Shown here piece after piece: positions 37,584-48,391 of a DNA stretch of 64,000 bases. The position numbers and the translations under genes were made by a program. Location of the stretch: positions 1-64,000 of the forward strand of contig JAMXHR010000016.1 in NCBI GenBank assembly GCA_023955635.1. The letters are read 5' to 3'. The notes beneath the pieces are model-generated. The model made no database searches, was not told where the DNA came from, and worked only from the letters and a program-made list of their open reading frames with translations. This DNA is from Methanosarcina sp. ERenArc_MAG2. Lineage in GTDB: Archaea > Halobacteriota > Methanosarcinia > Methanosarcinales > Methanosarcinaceae. Position 1 is the stretch's first letter; each line of letters begins with the position of its first letter.

Positions 37584-40406
37584 TATGAGAAGCCCTCCCG
37601 TATCATGATCTCGGCTAATTCTGCGTCATCGCTAATGACCCTTATATTATCAGTAGTTGCAGTAACCTCCATATTTTGTTCCAACGTATGGGTATAAGCT
37701 ACAACTTGAACATGCATCGAAATATCTCTTAGAGCTATATGTGCTTGCAGAGTTGATGGAACCTGGGGATTCAAGTTGTCTTCCAGGTTTTCGCGAGGTT
37801 CCGACCTTTCTTCGTTTTCGTCTTTAAGTTCGAGATGCTCTTCAAATTTTTCGAATGGAATTTTAATAACCAACACTTTGCGCCCATCAACGCTTATCTG
37901 ATTATTTTTAAGTCTGACAATTTTGCCAGTGTTGTTTTTGGATTGCAGCTTAGGAATTAGAATTTTCAGTTTTTTCCATTCTTCTGTTGCAGCTTCATAA
38001 GTGTTAGGCCCTATTTCAGTATTCAAGTATTTTTTTAATTTATCTGGACTAAAACAAATACAGGCCCCGTATTCTTTATCATTTCTGATCCAGCCGTACC
38101 GTTCATGGTTAAGCGGGCGTTCGGGGTCTTCATCTTCAAAGTATAGTTTATTTGCGTTATACCAGGAATAAGCAGCATTAAGCGCTTTGATATGGTCCGG
38201 TAAAAAACTATCGGAGATTACATTTTCAGTAAAGTAATATTCACATATAGAGTAAGGATCTTTAACTTCGATACCTATATTTTCAAAAACCTTTTCTAAC
38301 AGGTGCCCGGCTAATGCAATAATAGCATAATACGTCTTTGCCCGGTCACTGGTTATGTCATCAGTTTCAACTTCTGGAAAGGCTTTAAAAAATGCTTCGT
38401 ATAGGGACGCAAGATTATCCTTCTCTTTAAAAAGCTCGTGCAGGAAAAGCACGCCTATATGGCCATAGTTCGTTTTTATACTTGTTTGGATATGCCTCAC
38501 TATTTCCGGCTTAAGTTTTTGATTAATTCCTTCTCTCAGAGGCACTACTCTTACCTGCTGGCCTGTAAGTGCGCTTTCTGGAAGGATAGGCTTTTCCCCG
38601 GTTGTAAGTAGAACAGTGGACCAAGTTGAAGGCATGACAAGTCCTCCATCAGAATTGCCTTTACTTCTGCCTACTCCGTTGGCAACGGTATAAACCAAGT
38701 CTTTAATACTGTTAGAAATAGAAGTTTCATCAACAAATATAGGTAAATCTGTACAGAATTCAACGGTTTTAGTAATACCTACAGCAGTGGAAGCTGCGTT
38801 TATTTGGAGTCTTTCAGGATCGCCCCATATAGAGGCAGCCAGCCAGCCTGTAGTAGTTTTCAAATTACCAGATTTAACCTGCTGTGTTTCCACAAAAGAA
38901 GGCAGGTTAAGAATCTTTAAAAGCGGTGGGACGCAGGCAGAATAAAGTTTAAATCTGACTGAATTGTAAACTAAGGGTTCTGTTGCTCCTTCAATCCAGC
39001 CGTCCAAGCTTCCTTTTTGCTCGTAAAGCTCAGCTGTAGGGTTATCCCGCTGTAGTACTGTTGTTTCTCCACTTGCCCAAATTGCCCGGTTTCCGACAAC
39101 AAACAAAGAAAAGGCATTTTTCCATCCGCTTTTAGAGGCTACATATTCTTTAGGGAGCGTTTTTATTTTATTTTGAATTATTCTTTTAAAGAAATCTGTT
39201 AGATTGCCTGCGTTAGATTCAGTAAATAATAGGCCTTCTCCCTGCAGTTGCAGAACACCTTTTTTCTGTAATAACTCAGCAGGGCTTTTCCAAATTTCTT
39301 TTTCGAGACCTTCCGGATCCCTGAGCAACAGTTTATACAGTAACTCTGCATTGTCAAGATTGCGCCCTATAGCTATAATAGTACAGGGGTTGAACAGATT
39401 CCTTGAAAGGTTTCAACCATATTACTATCTGAGCTTTTTACCTTCTTGATCTTGAATATGCCTAGTTCTGTTACTCGATAAGGTGGTTCAGAAGTTAGAA
39501 GGCTTTTCCCTATATAAGGCCCCCCATATACACTTTTTTGCGTGACATGAGGCACTTATTTATTGTAATTTCGCCATAAGTTCCTTCGCCATGGATCTCG
39601 CCCCATTTAGGCCTTAGAAGCGCAGATTCCCTGAATAACCTATCAACCTGCTCAGGCTCTTGTGTGTAAAAAGTAAACATCCCGCACAGGGCCCAATCTG
39701 CTGCACTACTGTCATTATTATACTTTGACAGATCCCCGTTGTAAAACAATTTTTTAAAACGCTCAGCATAAGGCCCTGTTCCTAAAAGCTGGATAATATC
39801 TTTATCAGAAAGGACGATCTGAGTTTTTGGAAGGATACTCTCATCAGATGAAACTGTCTGAAGAGGGAAATATTTTTCGTAAAGAGCATCTAAGGGCCTC
39901 TGAGCCTCATTTAAGGTTAGTGATGTGCCTTCAACATGGTATCCTGTCACAGATAGGAACTTACCGGTTGAATAGAGTTCGATATTCTGTTTCATGCTGT
40001 GCTTGCCCTTGTCATTTGGGAGTCGAGCATAGCAAAAAGCTCGGAGGCCTTGATGACTAGGAGAAATCTCGACATAAGAGCCTAAAGCTTTAATTTCCTC
40101 TAGTTTTGCAGTATCAAACTCCCCGTCTTCTGTTATTGTATCGTCATAGTCTACTCCGGTAATGCCAAGGTCAGCCGTAAGACTAAATGTAAGTCCTTCA
40201 AATTCAGGGTACTTATTAAGCAGGTTTACTGCAGAATCAAAAGACAGCCACGTTTCGGGTCTGCTAACATTAGCACGTCTTTTCAGTTTGTAGTAAGAAA
40301 CCTTTGTCTTGTGCCCGTCTTCGGTTTCTTCTGTTTTCCATACAGCCCAATGGTTCAATACCTTCAGTTCTGCAGGGATAGAGTCAATATTCACAGGAAG
40401 GGCCAT
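37583..40406 (-). CDS. Primase-polymerase fused to DUF927 helicase-like domain, with two frameshifts
   Basis: A large replication protein. The N-terminal part (IPAELKVLNHWAVWK, GITGVDYDD, SPSHQGLRAFCYAR) looks like the primase-polymerase module of viruses and plasmids, with a primase C-terminal helical part around TYGEITINKCL. The C-terminal part contains DUF927 motifs (TGWLAASIWGDP, LPIFVDETS, GVGRSKGNSDGG, STVLLTTGE), an ATPase-helicase relative. Two breaks, at a six-base run (39534-39539) and a four-base run (39386-39389), are each repaired by one base, giving about 941 residues. The last 100 residues are acidic and low-complexity. It starts 1 nt after the preceding gene. Confidence 0.8.
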
Positions 40407-40407
40407 T

Positions 40408-40785
40408 TTATAACCCCGTCCTTGTGAAAACGCCATTTTTGAACTTGACAGCAATTAATGGCCCGAATGCTTGGAACAGCTCAACTGCAAGTTGTTCATC
40501 TACCTCCGTATTCAGCGTGACTTCAAAATATATATCTCGCAGTTTGTTCTCATAAACGGAGGAATGATAAGCAGCTCGAACTTGACCAGACGTCGTTGGA
40601 ACATATTTAAGGCCAAAATCCCCGTGAAGGTTTGTACCTTTTGGATCCTTTGTTGTTACCTCCTGTCTCTCTGCCTGGGTCTGAATGATTCGTGTATTCG
40701 CAGTTACACGAACAAAATAAATTTTATCAACGTGAAAAGGGGCCAGTAACGGCCACTTTCTGGAGATATTATTTTGGGAAGCCAT
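40408..40785 (-). CDS. Hypothetical protein of the replication module
   Basis: A 125-residue soluble protein, MASQNNISRKWPLLAPFHVDK..., beta-rich in the first two thirds. Family not recognised. It lies between another small ORF and the primase gene with 0-1 nt spacers, so it belongs to the replication operon. A single-stranded DNA-binding or primase-accessory role would fit the context, but I see no OB-fold signature that proves it. Confidence 0.6.
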   Translation of the reverse strand: MASQNNISRKWPLLAPFHVDKIYFVRVTANTRIIQTQAERQEVTTKDPKGTNLHGDFGLKYVPTTSGQVRAAYHSSVYENKLRDIYFEVTLNTEVDEQLAVELFQAFGPLIAVKFKNGVFTRTGL

Positions 40786-41061
40786 TTATGTGTCCTCCCA
40801 GATAATGTCGTCTCTATATTGAAGAGGATTCAATGACGGAAACTGCATGAACATACTATCTAAAAGTTTTTCATCTGGCTGTTCTTCGTAGCATTCAGCT
40901 TCGAGAAACATCTCCATTAGACAACTCTGATCCTCAGAGAGATTACCAGCAGTCAGAATCTGCTTGATCGTCATATAAGAAGGCATTTTAGACAGATCCG
41001 TGTCTTGAGGACCCTTTGCTGTCCCCCTTTTACCCTCTGCCTGAGTGGATGGGGCTGCCAT
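40786..41061 (-). CDS. Small acidic protein of the replication module
   Basis: The frame is open from a TTG at 41100, but the ATG at 41061 (MAAPSTQAEGKRG) has AGGAG upstream at good spacing, so I prefer 91 residues. The C-terminal half is acidic and helical (LSEDQSCLMEMFLEAECYEEQPDEK). No family is recognised. It is directly adjacent to the next gene and so part of the same transcript. Confidence 0.55.
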   Translation of the reverse strand: MAAPSTQAEGKRGTAKGPQDTDLSKMPSYMTIKQILTAGNLSEDQSCLMEMFLEAECYEEQPDEKLLDSMFMQFPSLNPLQYRDDIIWEDT

Positions 41062-41096
41062 TACTGGCCGTCTCCTCAAAGTATTATAAGGGGGAT

Positions 41097-41261
41097 TCAA
41101 AGCTGACTCACTCCTGTTGCATTTTTAATTACTCGAACAGCGATTGCCCTTTCTAGCGGAGAAATACTTTTTAGCATTTGCTCTAAAATATCAGGGTGAT
41201 TGATGCAGGTTTGCTTTGTCCATGTAGTAAAGTCTTTATCAGTTGATGTCATAGTTACCAT
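41097..41261 (-). CDS. 54-aa ORF between AbrB-like regulator and replication genes
   Basis: A short frame (MVTMTSTDKDFTTWTKQTC...) whose start overlaps the stop of the upstream regulator gene and whose stop overlaps the TTG of the next frame. The product is helical with a leucine-spaced middle (HPDILEQMLKSISPLERAIA). Compact overlaps at both ends support translation. A start at the second ATG (41252) is also possible. No family is recognised. Confidence 0.5.
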   Translation of the reverse strand: MVTMTSTDKDFTTWTKQTCINHPDILEQMLKSISPLERAIAVRVIKNATGVSQL

Positions 41262-41500
41262 GTCGGCACCTCTTCTTTTAGTTGTCCTGGTGTTGTGCCC
41301 CCGGTTTCCTCAGAGTCGTGGATGGCCTGTTGAGCCGGGGTTATCTTTAGGCTATAATCGTCTTGCATTTCTATCCTCAAAGAATCGCCTTTGAAGAGTT
41401 TCATGCTCATTACCCATTGAACTGGGAGCGTTGTTAGGTACGAATACCTAACTTTTTGAATTTTTCTGGTACCAAGGTTGAAGTGTTTGTTTTGGTCCAC
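41255..41500 (-). CDS. AbrB/SpoVT-type DNA-binding protein
   Basis: An 81-residue protein whose core RKIQKVRYSYLTTLPVQWV followed by GDSLRIEMQDDYSLKITP is the swapped-hairpin AbrB fold, as in archaeal regulators and antitoxins. It is first in the minus-strand replication operon, so it probably autoregulates the operon or acts in copy control or partition of the replicon. The C-terminal 20 residues are polar and variable. No toxin gene lies directly beside it. Confidence 0.75.
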   Translation of the reverse strand: MDQNKHFNLGTRKIQKVRYSYLTTLPVQWVMSMKLFKGDSLRIEMQDDYSLKITPAQQAIHDSEETGGTTPGQLKEEVPTW

Positions 41501-41652
41501 GCTAACTAATATGTCACTTCTGTATAAATAATAAAAAGTGCCCTTCTGATGGGAATAACCCCATAGGGGGTTCCTCTAAAATTACCCCCTATACCTTGTT
41601 TCAGGTACGCTGTACTAAACCTATTAATACCCCATAGCATACTTTCTACTAT

Positions 41653-42632
41653 ATGGCAAGAAGTAACGGGGTTCACTTAAAGTGGCATGAAGTAAAAGCC
41701 GGAATAATCAAGTTCATTATCAGTAGCAATGAAGCTGTTCGAGAGCCAGATATAAGAGAACGTTTAAGAAAAGATTATGATATAGTAGATTCGGGGAACA
41801 TAAAGACACATCTGAGGGAGTTACAACAAAAGTTCTATTGTATCGAAAAAATTCCATCAACGAAGCCAGGGGGTGCCAATAAGTGGGAAATACGAAGAAT
41901 TGAGCATGTAATAAATATCAGGTCTAAATTCCCTGATATACAACTGAAAACATATAAAAAAGCATTAAAGATAGTTACTAGACGTTTTTTTCATATTTCC
42001 CCAGATTCTCCCATGGCCAATATGTTCCGTGTTCAACTGCTCCTGTCAGATTCTTTTTTGACATGTGCACAAAAAATAACCCTGAAATTGTATTCAAGAG
42101 AGCTTACGAACTTTACAAGCACAGTTTTGATAAGTGGGGGATGGAGTATCCTGAATGGAAGCAGAGGGTTTCGGAAGATATCTCTCGAGTAAGAGCTATC
42201 CATGCGTTCACGATAATAATGAAAGAAATACCGTCCAAGCAGAATATCACGGATGTAGAAGAATTAAAGACAATGTTTGAGACAGAGACAAAGAAGATAA
42301 AGGACGATGAACCAGGACGGATGTCCTTCTGGAATGAGTGGGACACTTCAGGCAATGAATTCGAAATGAATCTTCCAATGTATATAGGTCCAGTACTAAT
42401 TGAAACAATTTTTGACCATTGTTTCGAAAGAGATATTGCGGACGGTACTGATTCTCCTGAAGAAATAGAGTTTGTGAATAAAACAAAAGAGATGCGCGCT
42501 AATTATAAAGCACATTCGGAAATAAGGCTGTTCTCTTTCGATGAACTAAAAGCATACGACGATTTTTATGTTCAGTACTTCGAGAAATTCAGGAAGGATA
42601 TGGGGACTCCAAAAACTGCGACCTCCCTGTAA
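41653..42632 (+). CDS. Hypothetical winged-helix-like protein, frameshifted
   Basis: The N-terminal 90 residues look like a winged helix (VKAGIIKFIISSNEAVREPDI, then KTHLRELQQKFYCIEKI), so DNA binding is likely. The C-terminal part is helical and acidic and of unknown fold. The frame breaks at a six-T run (42054-42059); one added T restores SDSFFDMCTKNNPEIVFKRA and gives 326 residues. No Shine-Dalgarno site is seen before the ATG. It is divergent from the replication operon and convergent with the integrase, a place where mobile elements carry control genes. Confidence 0.65.
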
Positions 42633-42648
42633 ATCTATGTTGAGAAGG

Positions 42649-43797
42649 TTATTTTCCGTTTCTCACTATTTCCCTTAGCTTGGAAAGTTCTTCTTCATAA
42701 TCTTGCCTTAATTTATCCAACTCATTTTTTATCCCGTCTATCTCGTTTTGACCCGCTAACTTCGTGTAATCAGTCATTATGTCTCCTACCGTTTTTGCAG
42801 CTTTCTGTGTAAGTGGTAACCCGCACTTATAACAAAATATTGCGTTCTCAGGATTGATTTCATGACATCTCGGGCATTTACTCACTGTTAGCTTTTTTGG
42901 TGCGTCATCGGTCTCAATACCGTGAAGCTTCAGTATTGCATTATCTATGTCACGGCCTGAGAGATGCACATAAACGCTTGCCATCGTTGAAGATTTTGTC
43001 CAGCCTAAGTACTCTTTTAAAAGTTGTTCTGGCAATTGTTCTGCGAGATGGGTTGCTCTTGCATGCCTAAATGCATGAGGATATACTCTTTCTTTTTGAA
43101 TCCCTGCCCTTTCAGCGAGTTCATGAAGCTGATTAGCCAGTCCTACACCGGTAATAACATTGTACGGAGACTTGTTAGAGCAAAAGAGGTAAGCAGTTGG
43201 GTCATTTTTCAAAGGATGGGTTTCTATCCACTGCTTTAAATAAGAAGAAGCTAAAATGAGTCTAATGCGGCGACTGCCTGTTTTCCCTTTTTGAATATTA
43301 AGTATAGCCCCATTTTCATCGAATATTACGTGCTTAAGTTGTACCTCCAACAACTCCCCTCTTCGTGCTCCACTTTCGTAAAATGTCGCGACAATGGCTC
43401 TATCCCTATTACTCCTACACGCTTCGATTAGCTCTTCTATTTCGTCTTGTGTCAGTATGTTATCTGGAATTTTCCCGTCTTTTAATTTTCGCAGTTTAAT
43501 GACTGCTCCGAGATCAGGATTAACGTAGCCTAAAAATTTCTTGAGTACCATCTTGATCCGCTGTTTTGTATTCGGTGAATACTTTATGACTTTACCAGCT
43601 TTAGTTGTCCGTTTGTAGTTATCTATAAAATCTAAATAATCGTATATATCGTCTGGTGTAAATGTTTGTAGGTCTTTTTCACCGCACCAATCAATAAAAG
43701 GTGTAAGAGTAGCTTCAGCCGTTGTGGTGGTTGCTTCTTTTAGTCCATCGGCTTTACACTTCCTTAAATAGTCCTTTAAGATCTTCTGGTTACTCAT
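42649..43797 (-). CDS. Tyrosine recombinase / integrase with C-terminal zinc ribbon
   Basis: A XerC/D-type integrase. The N-terminal SAM-like core-binding domain spans about 1-95. The catalytic residues are visible: ESGARRGELLEV (Arg I), HAFRHARATHL (His-x-x-Arg) and SSTMASVYVHLSG (nucleophilic Tyr). After the catalytic domain there is a zinc ribbon, CPRCHEINPENAIFCYKCGLPL with four Cys, then a coiled coil. This C-terminal extension is common in haloarchaeal and methanogen integrases. I start at the ATG at 43797 (MSNQKILKDYL) and not the upstream one at 43830. The putative attR core lies 51 bp upstream. Confidence 0.92.
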   Translation of the reverse strand: MSNQKILKDYLRKCKADGLKEATTTTAEATLTPFIDWCGEKDLQTFTPDDIYDYLDFIDNYKRTTKAGKVIKYSPNTKQRIKMVLKKFLGYVNPDLGAVIKLRKLKDGKIPDNILTQDEIEELIEACRSNRDRAIVATFYESGARRGELLEVQLKHVIFDENGAILNIQKGKTGSRRIRLILASSYLKQWIETHPLKNDPTAYLFCSNKSPYNVITGVGLANQLHELAERAGIQKERVYPHAFRHARATHLAEQLPEQLLKEYLGWTKSSTMASVYVHLSGRDIDNAILKLHGIETDDAPKKLTVSKCPRCHEINPENAIFCYKCGLPLTQKAAKTVGDIMTDYTKLAGQNEIDGIKNELDKLRQDYEEELSKLREIVRNGK

Positions 43798-43847
43798 ATT
43801 AACATAATTGAATTTATACCAGATAAACAATATAGGTGTTTATAATT

Positions 43848-43862
43848 GTTAACTGGAAACTA
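43848..43862. repeat. Candidate right attachment site (attR core)
   Basis: Second copy of GTTAACTGGAAACTA, identical to 16353-16367 and in direct orientation. It lies between the integrase and cimA. The element between the two copies would be 27.5 kb. Confidence 0.55.
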
Positions 43863-44077
43863 AAAATACTATGGTCTATCTGTTAAATAGGAGTTTTCAG
43901 AGACCCATTGAATAAATTTGAAGATTTTTAGGAGAACGCCGGGCTTCTGAGAAAAATATATGTAATATGTATAATTAAATAGGGTTCTGTAAAATAGGGC
44001 CAATTAATATAAATTAAAATTTATTAACTTTTCCTATCTACAGAAATAATCTATCTTAATAAAAGAAAGACTGAGGG

Positions 44078-45568
44078 ATTGTATTATTCGAAAATATCCG
44101 CTTTCTGGACACTACTTTAAGAGATGGTGAACAAACACCTGGTGTAGCCCTAACAAGGGAGAAAAAGCTCTTAATCTCCCGAGCCCTTGATGAGATGGGA
44201 GTTTCGGTAATTGAAGCCGGTTCTGCGATCACTTCCGAAGGTGAAAGGGAGTCTATAAAGGCTGTCGCAAACGCAGGGCTGGATGCCGAGATCTGCAGTT
44301 ACTGCAGAATTGTAAAGACGGACGTTGACCATGCTCTGGAATGCGACGTCGATTCTATCCATCTTGTAGCACCTGTTTCGGATCTTCATATCAGGACGAA
44401 GATCAAAAAGGATAGGGACGCAGTAAGGCAGATTGCAGCCGACGTAACAGAGTATGCCAAGGACCACGGCTTGATTGTGGAACTGAGTGGAGAAGATGCA
44501 TCTCGAGCAGACCTTGAATTCTTAAAAACCCTGTATTCGGACGGGATAGACGCCGGAGCCGACAGGCTATGCTTCTGTGATACCGTAGGTCTTCTGGTGC
44601 CTGAAAGAACTACTGAGATTTTCCGGGACCTGTCTTCCTCTCTTAAAGCCCCTATCAGCATTCATTGCCACAATGACTTCGGTCTCGCAACTGCAAACAC
44701 GGTTGCTGCCCTTGCAGGAGGGGCAAAGCAGGCTCATGTAACTATAAACGGGTTAGGGGAAAGAGCCGGAAATGCGGCTCTGGAAGAAGTGGTCATGAGC
44801 CTTGAATGGATCTACAAGTATAATACGGGCATCAAGCACGAGATGATCTACCGGACTTCCAGGCTTGTAAGCCGTCTTACAGGTGTTCCCGTGTCTCCTA
44901 ATAAGGCTCTGGTGGGAGGAAATGCATTTACCCATGAGGCAGGCATTCACGTCCATGGCCTTCTCGCCGACAAGGCAACCTACGAGCCAATGAGTCCCGA
45001 ATACATCGGAAGGCAGCGTCAGATCGTACTCGGAAAACATGCAGGAAGGAGTTCGATTACCCTTGCCTTAAAGGAAGTAGGGCTTGAGGCTGATGACGCC
45101 CAGACAGAAGAGATTTTCAACAGGATTAAGCAGATGGGCGACCAGGGAAAACACGTAACCGATGCTGACCTGCAGACTATAGCGGAAACAGTACTTGATA
45201 TCTATAAAGAGCCTCTGGTAAAATTAGAAGAATTCACCATTGTATCCGGAAACCGGGTGACTCCAACAGCTTCCATCAAGCTCAATGTTAAAGACAAGAT
45301 GATCGTACAGGCAGGAATAGGTAACGGGCCTGTAGATGCTGTAATCAACGCCATCAGAACAGCTGTAAGTTCCTGTGCTGAAGATATCATCCTTGAAGAA
45401 TATCACGTAGACTCAATCACCGGCGGAACCAATGCCCTTGTGGAAGTAAGGGTAAAACTTTCCAAGAACGGAAAGGTAATCACCGCAAGCGGAGCCAGAA
45501 CGGACATCATTATGGCCTCTGTAGAAGCTGTGATTAACGGCATGAACCGCCTTATCCGGGTCGAGTGA
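44078..45568 (+). CDS. cimA: (R)-citramalate synthase (LeuA/CimA family)
   Basis: This enzyme condenses pyruvate and acetyl-CoA to citramalate, the first step of the pyruvate route to isoleucine. FLDTTLRDGEQTPG is the catalytic start; SIHCHNDFGLATAN and NGLGERAGNA hold metal and substrate residues; the C-terminal 120 residues are the regulatory LeuA dimer domain. The segment VIEAGSAITSEGERE is closer to known archaeal CimA than to LeuA as I recall them, and the ilv neighbours fit. The first ATG (44195) is inside the protein. The open frame runs back to a TGA at 44072 without an ATG, GTG or TTG, so the start is uncertain; a non-standard start or a lost base is possible. Confidence 0.82.
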   Translation: MVLFENIRFLDTTLRDGEQTPGVALTREKKLLISRALDEMGVSVIEAGSAITSEGERESIKAVANAGLDAEICSYCRIVKTDVDHALECDVDSIHLVAPVSDLHIRTKIKKDRDAVRQIAADVTEYAKDHGLIVELSGEDASRADLEFLKTLYSDGIDAGADRLCFCDTVGLLVPERTTEIFRDLSSSLKAPISIHCHNDFGLATANTVAALAGGAKQAHVTINGLGERAGNAALEEVVMSLEWIYKYNTGIKHEMIYRTSRLVSRLTGVPVSPNKALVGGNAFTHEAGIHVHGLLADKATYEPMSPEYIGRQRQIVLGKHAGRSSITLALKEVGLEADDAQTEEIFNRIKQMGDQGKHVTDADLQTIAETVLDIYKEPLVKLEEFTIVSGNRVTPTASIKLNVKDKMIVQAGIGNGPVDAVINAIRTAVSSCAEDIILEEYHVDSITGGTNALVEVRVKLSKNGKVITASGARTDIIMASVEAVINGMNRLIRVE

Positions 45569-45866
45569 ATTTCATAGAGTATGAGCTTCTAAAGTTTCTC
45601 AGGGGGACTCTTCTGTCCCTTCTTCTTTTCCTGCTGTAGGTATTTTTGAAAAAAATGGTCCTCTGGCATTGCTTGAGTCCGAAGAAACCCTTATCCATAT
45701 ATAACATTATTGATTATGATGTATTTGCAAAATTCATAACAAAAGCTTGTGAGTGTGAGAGACAAAAAAGTATTTCTGATAAACACACCTTACTGGAGGC
45801 GTACTCATCTTTCCGGGTGAGTACCCAGTTAAATAAACATTTCATGAGATAAGAAGGAGTTAAATA

Positions 45867-47633
45867 ATGACAACCGGGTCAACAGAAAAAGTTAATGGCG
45901 CAAGGGCTCTGATAAAGTGCCTGGAAGAAGAAGGTGTTGACACCATCTTCGGATATCCGGGAGGGCAGATCATTCCCTTCTACAACGAACTATATGATTC
46001 AAATCTGCGCCACATACTTGTACGCCACGAACAGGCAGCAGCTCATGCTGCGGACGGGTACGCCCGTGCTACTGGAAAGACCGGGGTCTGCGTTTCCACC
46101 TCAGGTCCCGGAGCAACTAACCTGGTAACAGGCATTGCTACTGCATACATGGACTCAGTACCAATTGTAGCCTTAACTGGTCAGGTTCCAAGGTTCCTCA
46201 TCGGTAATGACGCTTTCCAGGAAGCAGATATTACGGGAATTACCCAGCCCATCACCAAGCACAATTACCTCGTACAGGATACAAACGAACTCCCGAGAAT
46301 CGTAAAAGAAGCCTTTCATATAGCTTCTACCGGAAGGCCTGGCCCGGTATTAATTGACCTTCCAAAGGACGTACAGAACGAGGAAATTGACTTTTATTAT
46401 CCCGATAAGGTAGATCTTAGAGGGTATAAGCCAACTTACAAAGGCAATAGCCAGCAGATCAAACGAGCTGCCGAAGAAATCTCAAATTCTTCAATGCCTA
46501 TAATTTACGCAGGTGGCGGCGTGATAAGTTCTAATGCCAGCGCCGAACTTGTGGAACTGGCCGAGACAATCAACGCTCCGGTTACGACTACCCTTATGGG
46601 GATAGGCTCAATCCCAACAGAACATCCTTTATACGTCGGGATGCTTGGAATGCATGGGACCAAATACGCAAACTATGCAGTTCAGGAATCCGATCTTATT
46701 ATTGCTGTGGGTGCAAGGTTTGATGACCGTGTGACCGGCAAGCTCGAATCCTTTGCTCCCAATGCCAGGGTTATCCATATTGATGTCGACCCTGCCGAGA
46801 TCTCCAAGAACGTAAAGGTTCACATTCCAATTGTCGGGGATGCAAAACAGGTACTGAAATCTCTAAATAAATATATTCAGCGCTGTAATTCCGGGGCATG
46901 GATTGAAAAAATAAACCAGTGGAAAAAGGAGTATCCTCTGACCTACAGGCAGGAATCGCAGGATAGCGTGATGCCTCAGTTTGTTATCGAGCAAATATCC
47001 GAAGCCTGCGAAGATGCAATTATTGTTACTGAAGTCGGGCAGCACCAGATGTGGGCCGCTCAGTTCTTCAAGTACAAAAAGCCCCGCACTTTCCTTACAT
47101 CAGGCGGGCTCGGCACAATGGGCTACGGTTTCCCTGCAGCCATAGGAGCACAGGTCGGAAGGCCGGATAAAACGGTTATCAACATTGCAGGAGACGGCTC
47201 TTTCCAGATGAACTCTCAGGAGCTTGCAACTGCGGTCCAGAACGATATCCCGGTTGTTTCCGTGATCCTGAATAACGGTTATCTGGGTATGGTCAGGCAG
47301 TGGCAGGAGTTGTTCTATAACAGGCGGTATTCCTACACCTTCATCAAAGGCAGTGTTGACTTTGTTAAGCTGGCCGAAGCCTATGGGGCTCTTGGGCTGC
47401 GCGCGGAAAAGCCGTCCGAAGTCAGGCCTGCAATAGAAGAAGCAGTCAAGTCAGGCAGGCCCGCTGTTGTTGAAGTGATTGTTGAGTGCGAGGCAAATGT
47501 CTACCCTATGGTGCCGGCAGGAGCTGCAATTAATGAGATTCTTGGCCCGGAGGAACACGCAAATACTCGCTGTGGTATGCCTGATCTACGCACTGCAACA
47601 GCTGATAGAGTTCTCGACCTGGAGGAACACTGA
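45867..47633 (+). CDS. ilvB: Acetolactate synthase large subunit
   Basis: A thiamine-diphosphate enzyme making acetolactate and acetohydroxybutyrate for valine and isoleucine. [16 protein letters not shown] with the catalytic region, [20 protein letters not shown] (the activating glutamate) and the cofactor motif [12 protein letters not shown]...NN (Mg and ThDP binding) are all present. The 588-residue length is normal. AAGAAGGAG precedes the ATG. The stop TGA overlaps the ilvN ATG. Confidence 0.97.
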   Translation: MTTGSTEKVNGARALIKCLEEEGVDTIFGYPGGQIIPFYNELYDSNLRHILVRHEQAAAHAADGYARATGKTGVCVSTSGPGATNLVTGIATAYMDSVPIVALTGQVPRFLIGNDAFQEADITGITQPITKHNYLVQDTNELPRIVKEAFHIASTGRPGPVLIDLPKDVQNEEIDFYYPDKVDLRGYKPTYKGNSQQIKRAAEEISNSSMPIIYAGGGVISSNASAELVELAETINAPVTTTLMGIGSIPTEHPLYVGMLGMHGTKYANYAVQESDLIIAVGARFDDRVTGKLESFAPNARVIHIDVDPAEISKNVKVHIPIVGDAKQVLKSLNKYIQRCNSGAWIEKINQWKKEYPLTYRQESQDSVMPQFVIEQISEACEDAIIVTEVGQHQMWAAQFFKYKKPRTFLTSGGLGTMGYGFPAAIGAQVGRPDKTVINIAGDGSFQMNSQELATAVQNDIPVVSVILNNGYLGMVRQWQELFYNRRYSYTFIKGSVDFVKLAEAYGALGLRAEKPSEVRPAIEEAVKSGRPAVVEVIVECEANVYPMVPAGAAINEILGPEEHANTRCGMPDLRTATADRVLDLEEH

Positions 47634-48118
47634 TGAAACACACGCTTGCAATCCTTGTGGAAAATAAGTCCGGTGTTCTCTTCAGGGTGGCGTCACTCTT
47701 CTCAAGGCGCGGATACAATATTGACAGTCTGGCTGTGGGAGTTACGGAAGATCCTGAAATCTCCAGAATGACTATCGTGGTTCACGGGGACGATCATGTG
47801 CTTGAACAGGTCACAAAACAGCTGAATAAGCTCATAGACGTGATCAAGGTCTTAGATATCGGGGGAGACGAAGCCGTAGAAAGGGAACTTGCCCTTATTA
47901 AAGTATCAGCTGATGTGAATAATAGAGCCGAGATCATCCAGATTGCAAATATCTTCAGGGCAAGGATAGTGGACGTGGCTCCCAAGTCAATGACTGTTGA
48001 AGTAACCGGAGATGAAAGCAAGATTCAGGCAATCGAAAAACTTCTCCGGCAGTTTGGAATTAAGGAAATGGTCCGAACAGGCAAGATTGCCCTAGTCCGC
48101 GGCCCAAAGAAGGTTTAA
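47633..48118 (+). CDS. ilvN: Acetolactate synthase small (regulatory) subunit
   Basis: A 161-residue protein with an N-terminal ACT domain ([20 protein letters not shown]) that binds valine in the known enzymes and a C-terminal ALS_ss_C domain. It activates IlvB and gives feedback inhibition. The start overlaps the ilvB stop by 1 nt, so subunits are made together. Confidence 0.96.
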   Translation: MKHTLAILVENKSGVLFRVASLFSRRGYNIDSLAVGVTEDPEISRMTIVVHGDDHVLEQVTKQLNKLIDVIKVLDIGGDEAVERELALIKVSADVNNRAEIIQIANIFRARIVDVAPKSMTVEVTGDESKIQAIEKLLRQFGIKEMVRTGKIALVRGPKKV

Positions 48119-48169
48119 ATATTAAGGGCAGATAAAGAGAGGTAGCTGCTTAATTATTTTTCACAGATT

Positions 48170-48259
48170 GGGCAGCAGGAAGCCTTTTCAAACTCAGAAA
48201 GCCTTCTTAAAAGTAGGCATGGGTTTCCAGGCTTCTCCTAATATCTCAAAAAGCTGCCC
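48170..48259 (+). other. Structured spacer between ilvN and ilvC
   Basis: GGGCAGC at 48170-48176 pairs with GCTGCCC at 48253-48259, and the next block AGGAAGCC pairs with GGCTTCTCCT (two bulged bases) inside it. This long stem-loop lies between ilvN and ilvC in the transcribed orientation, in a 273-bp gap. It may be a processing site, a small RNA or a regulatory leader for ilvC. Confidence 0.45.
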
Positions 48260-48391
48260 TTATTCAAAGAAGCAACTTTTCGAAAATTAACTTAATTCTC
48301 AAAGCGGACGTATTCCATAGTAGAATACTTATCAAAATATTAGAGTGAAATTTGCTTAAAAAAGCTAAATCATTTCTCAGGAGACTCAAGT

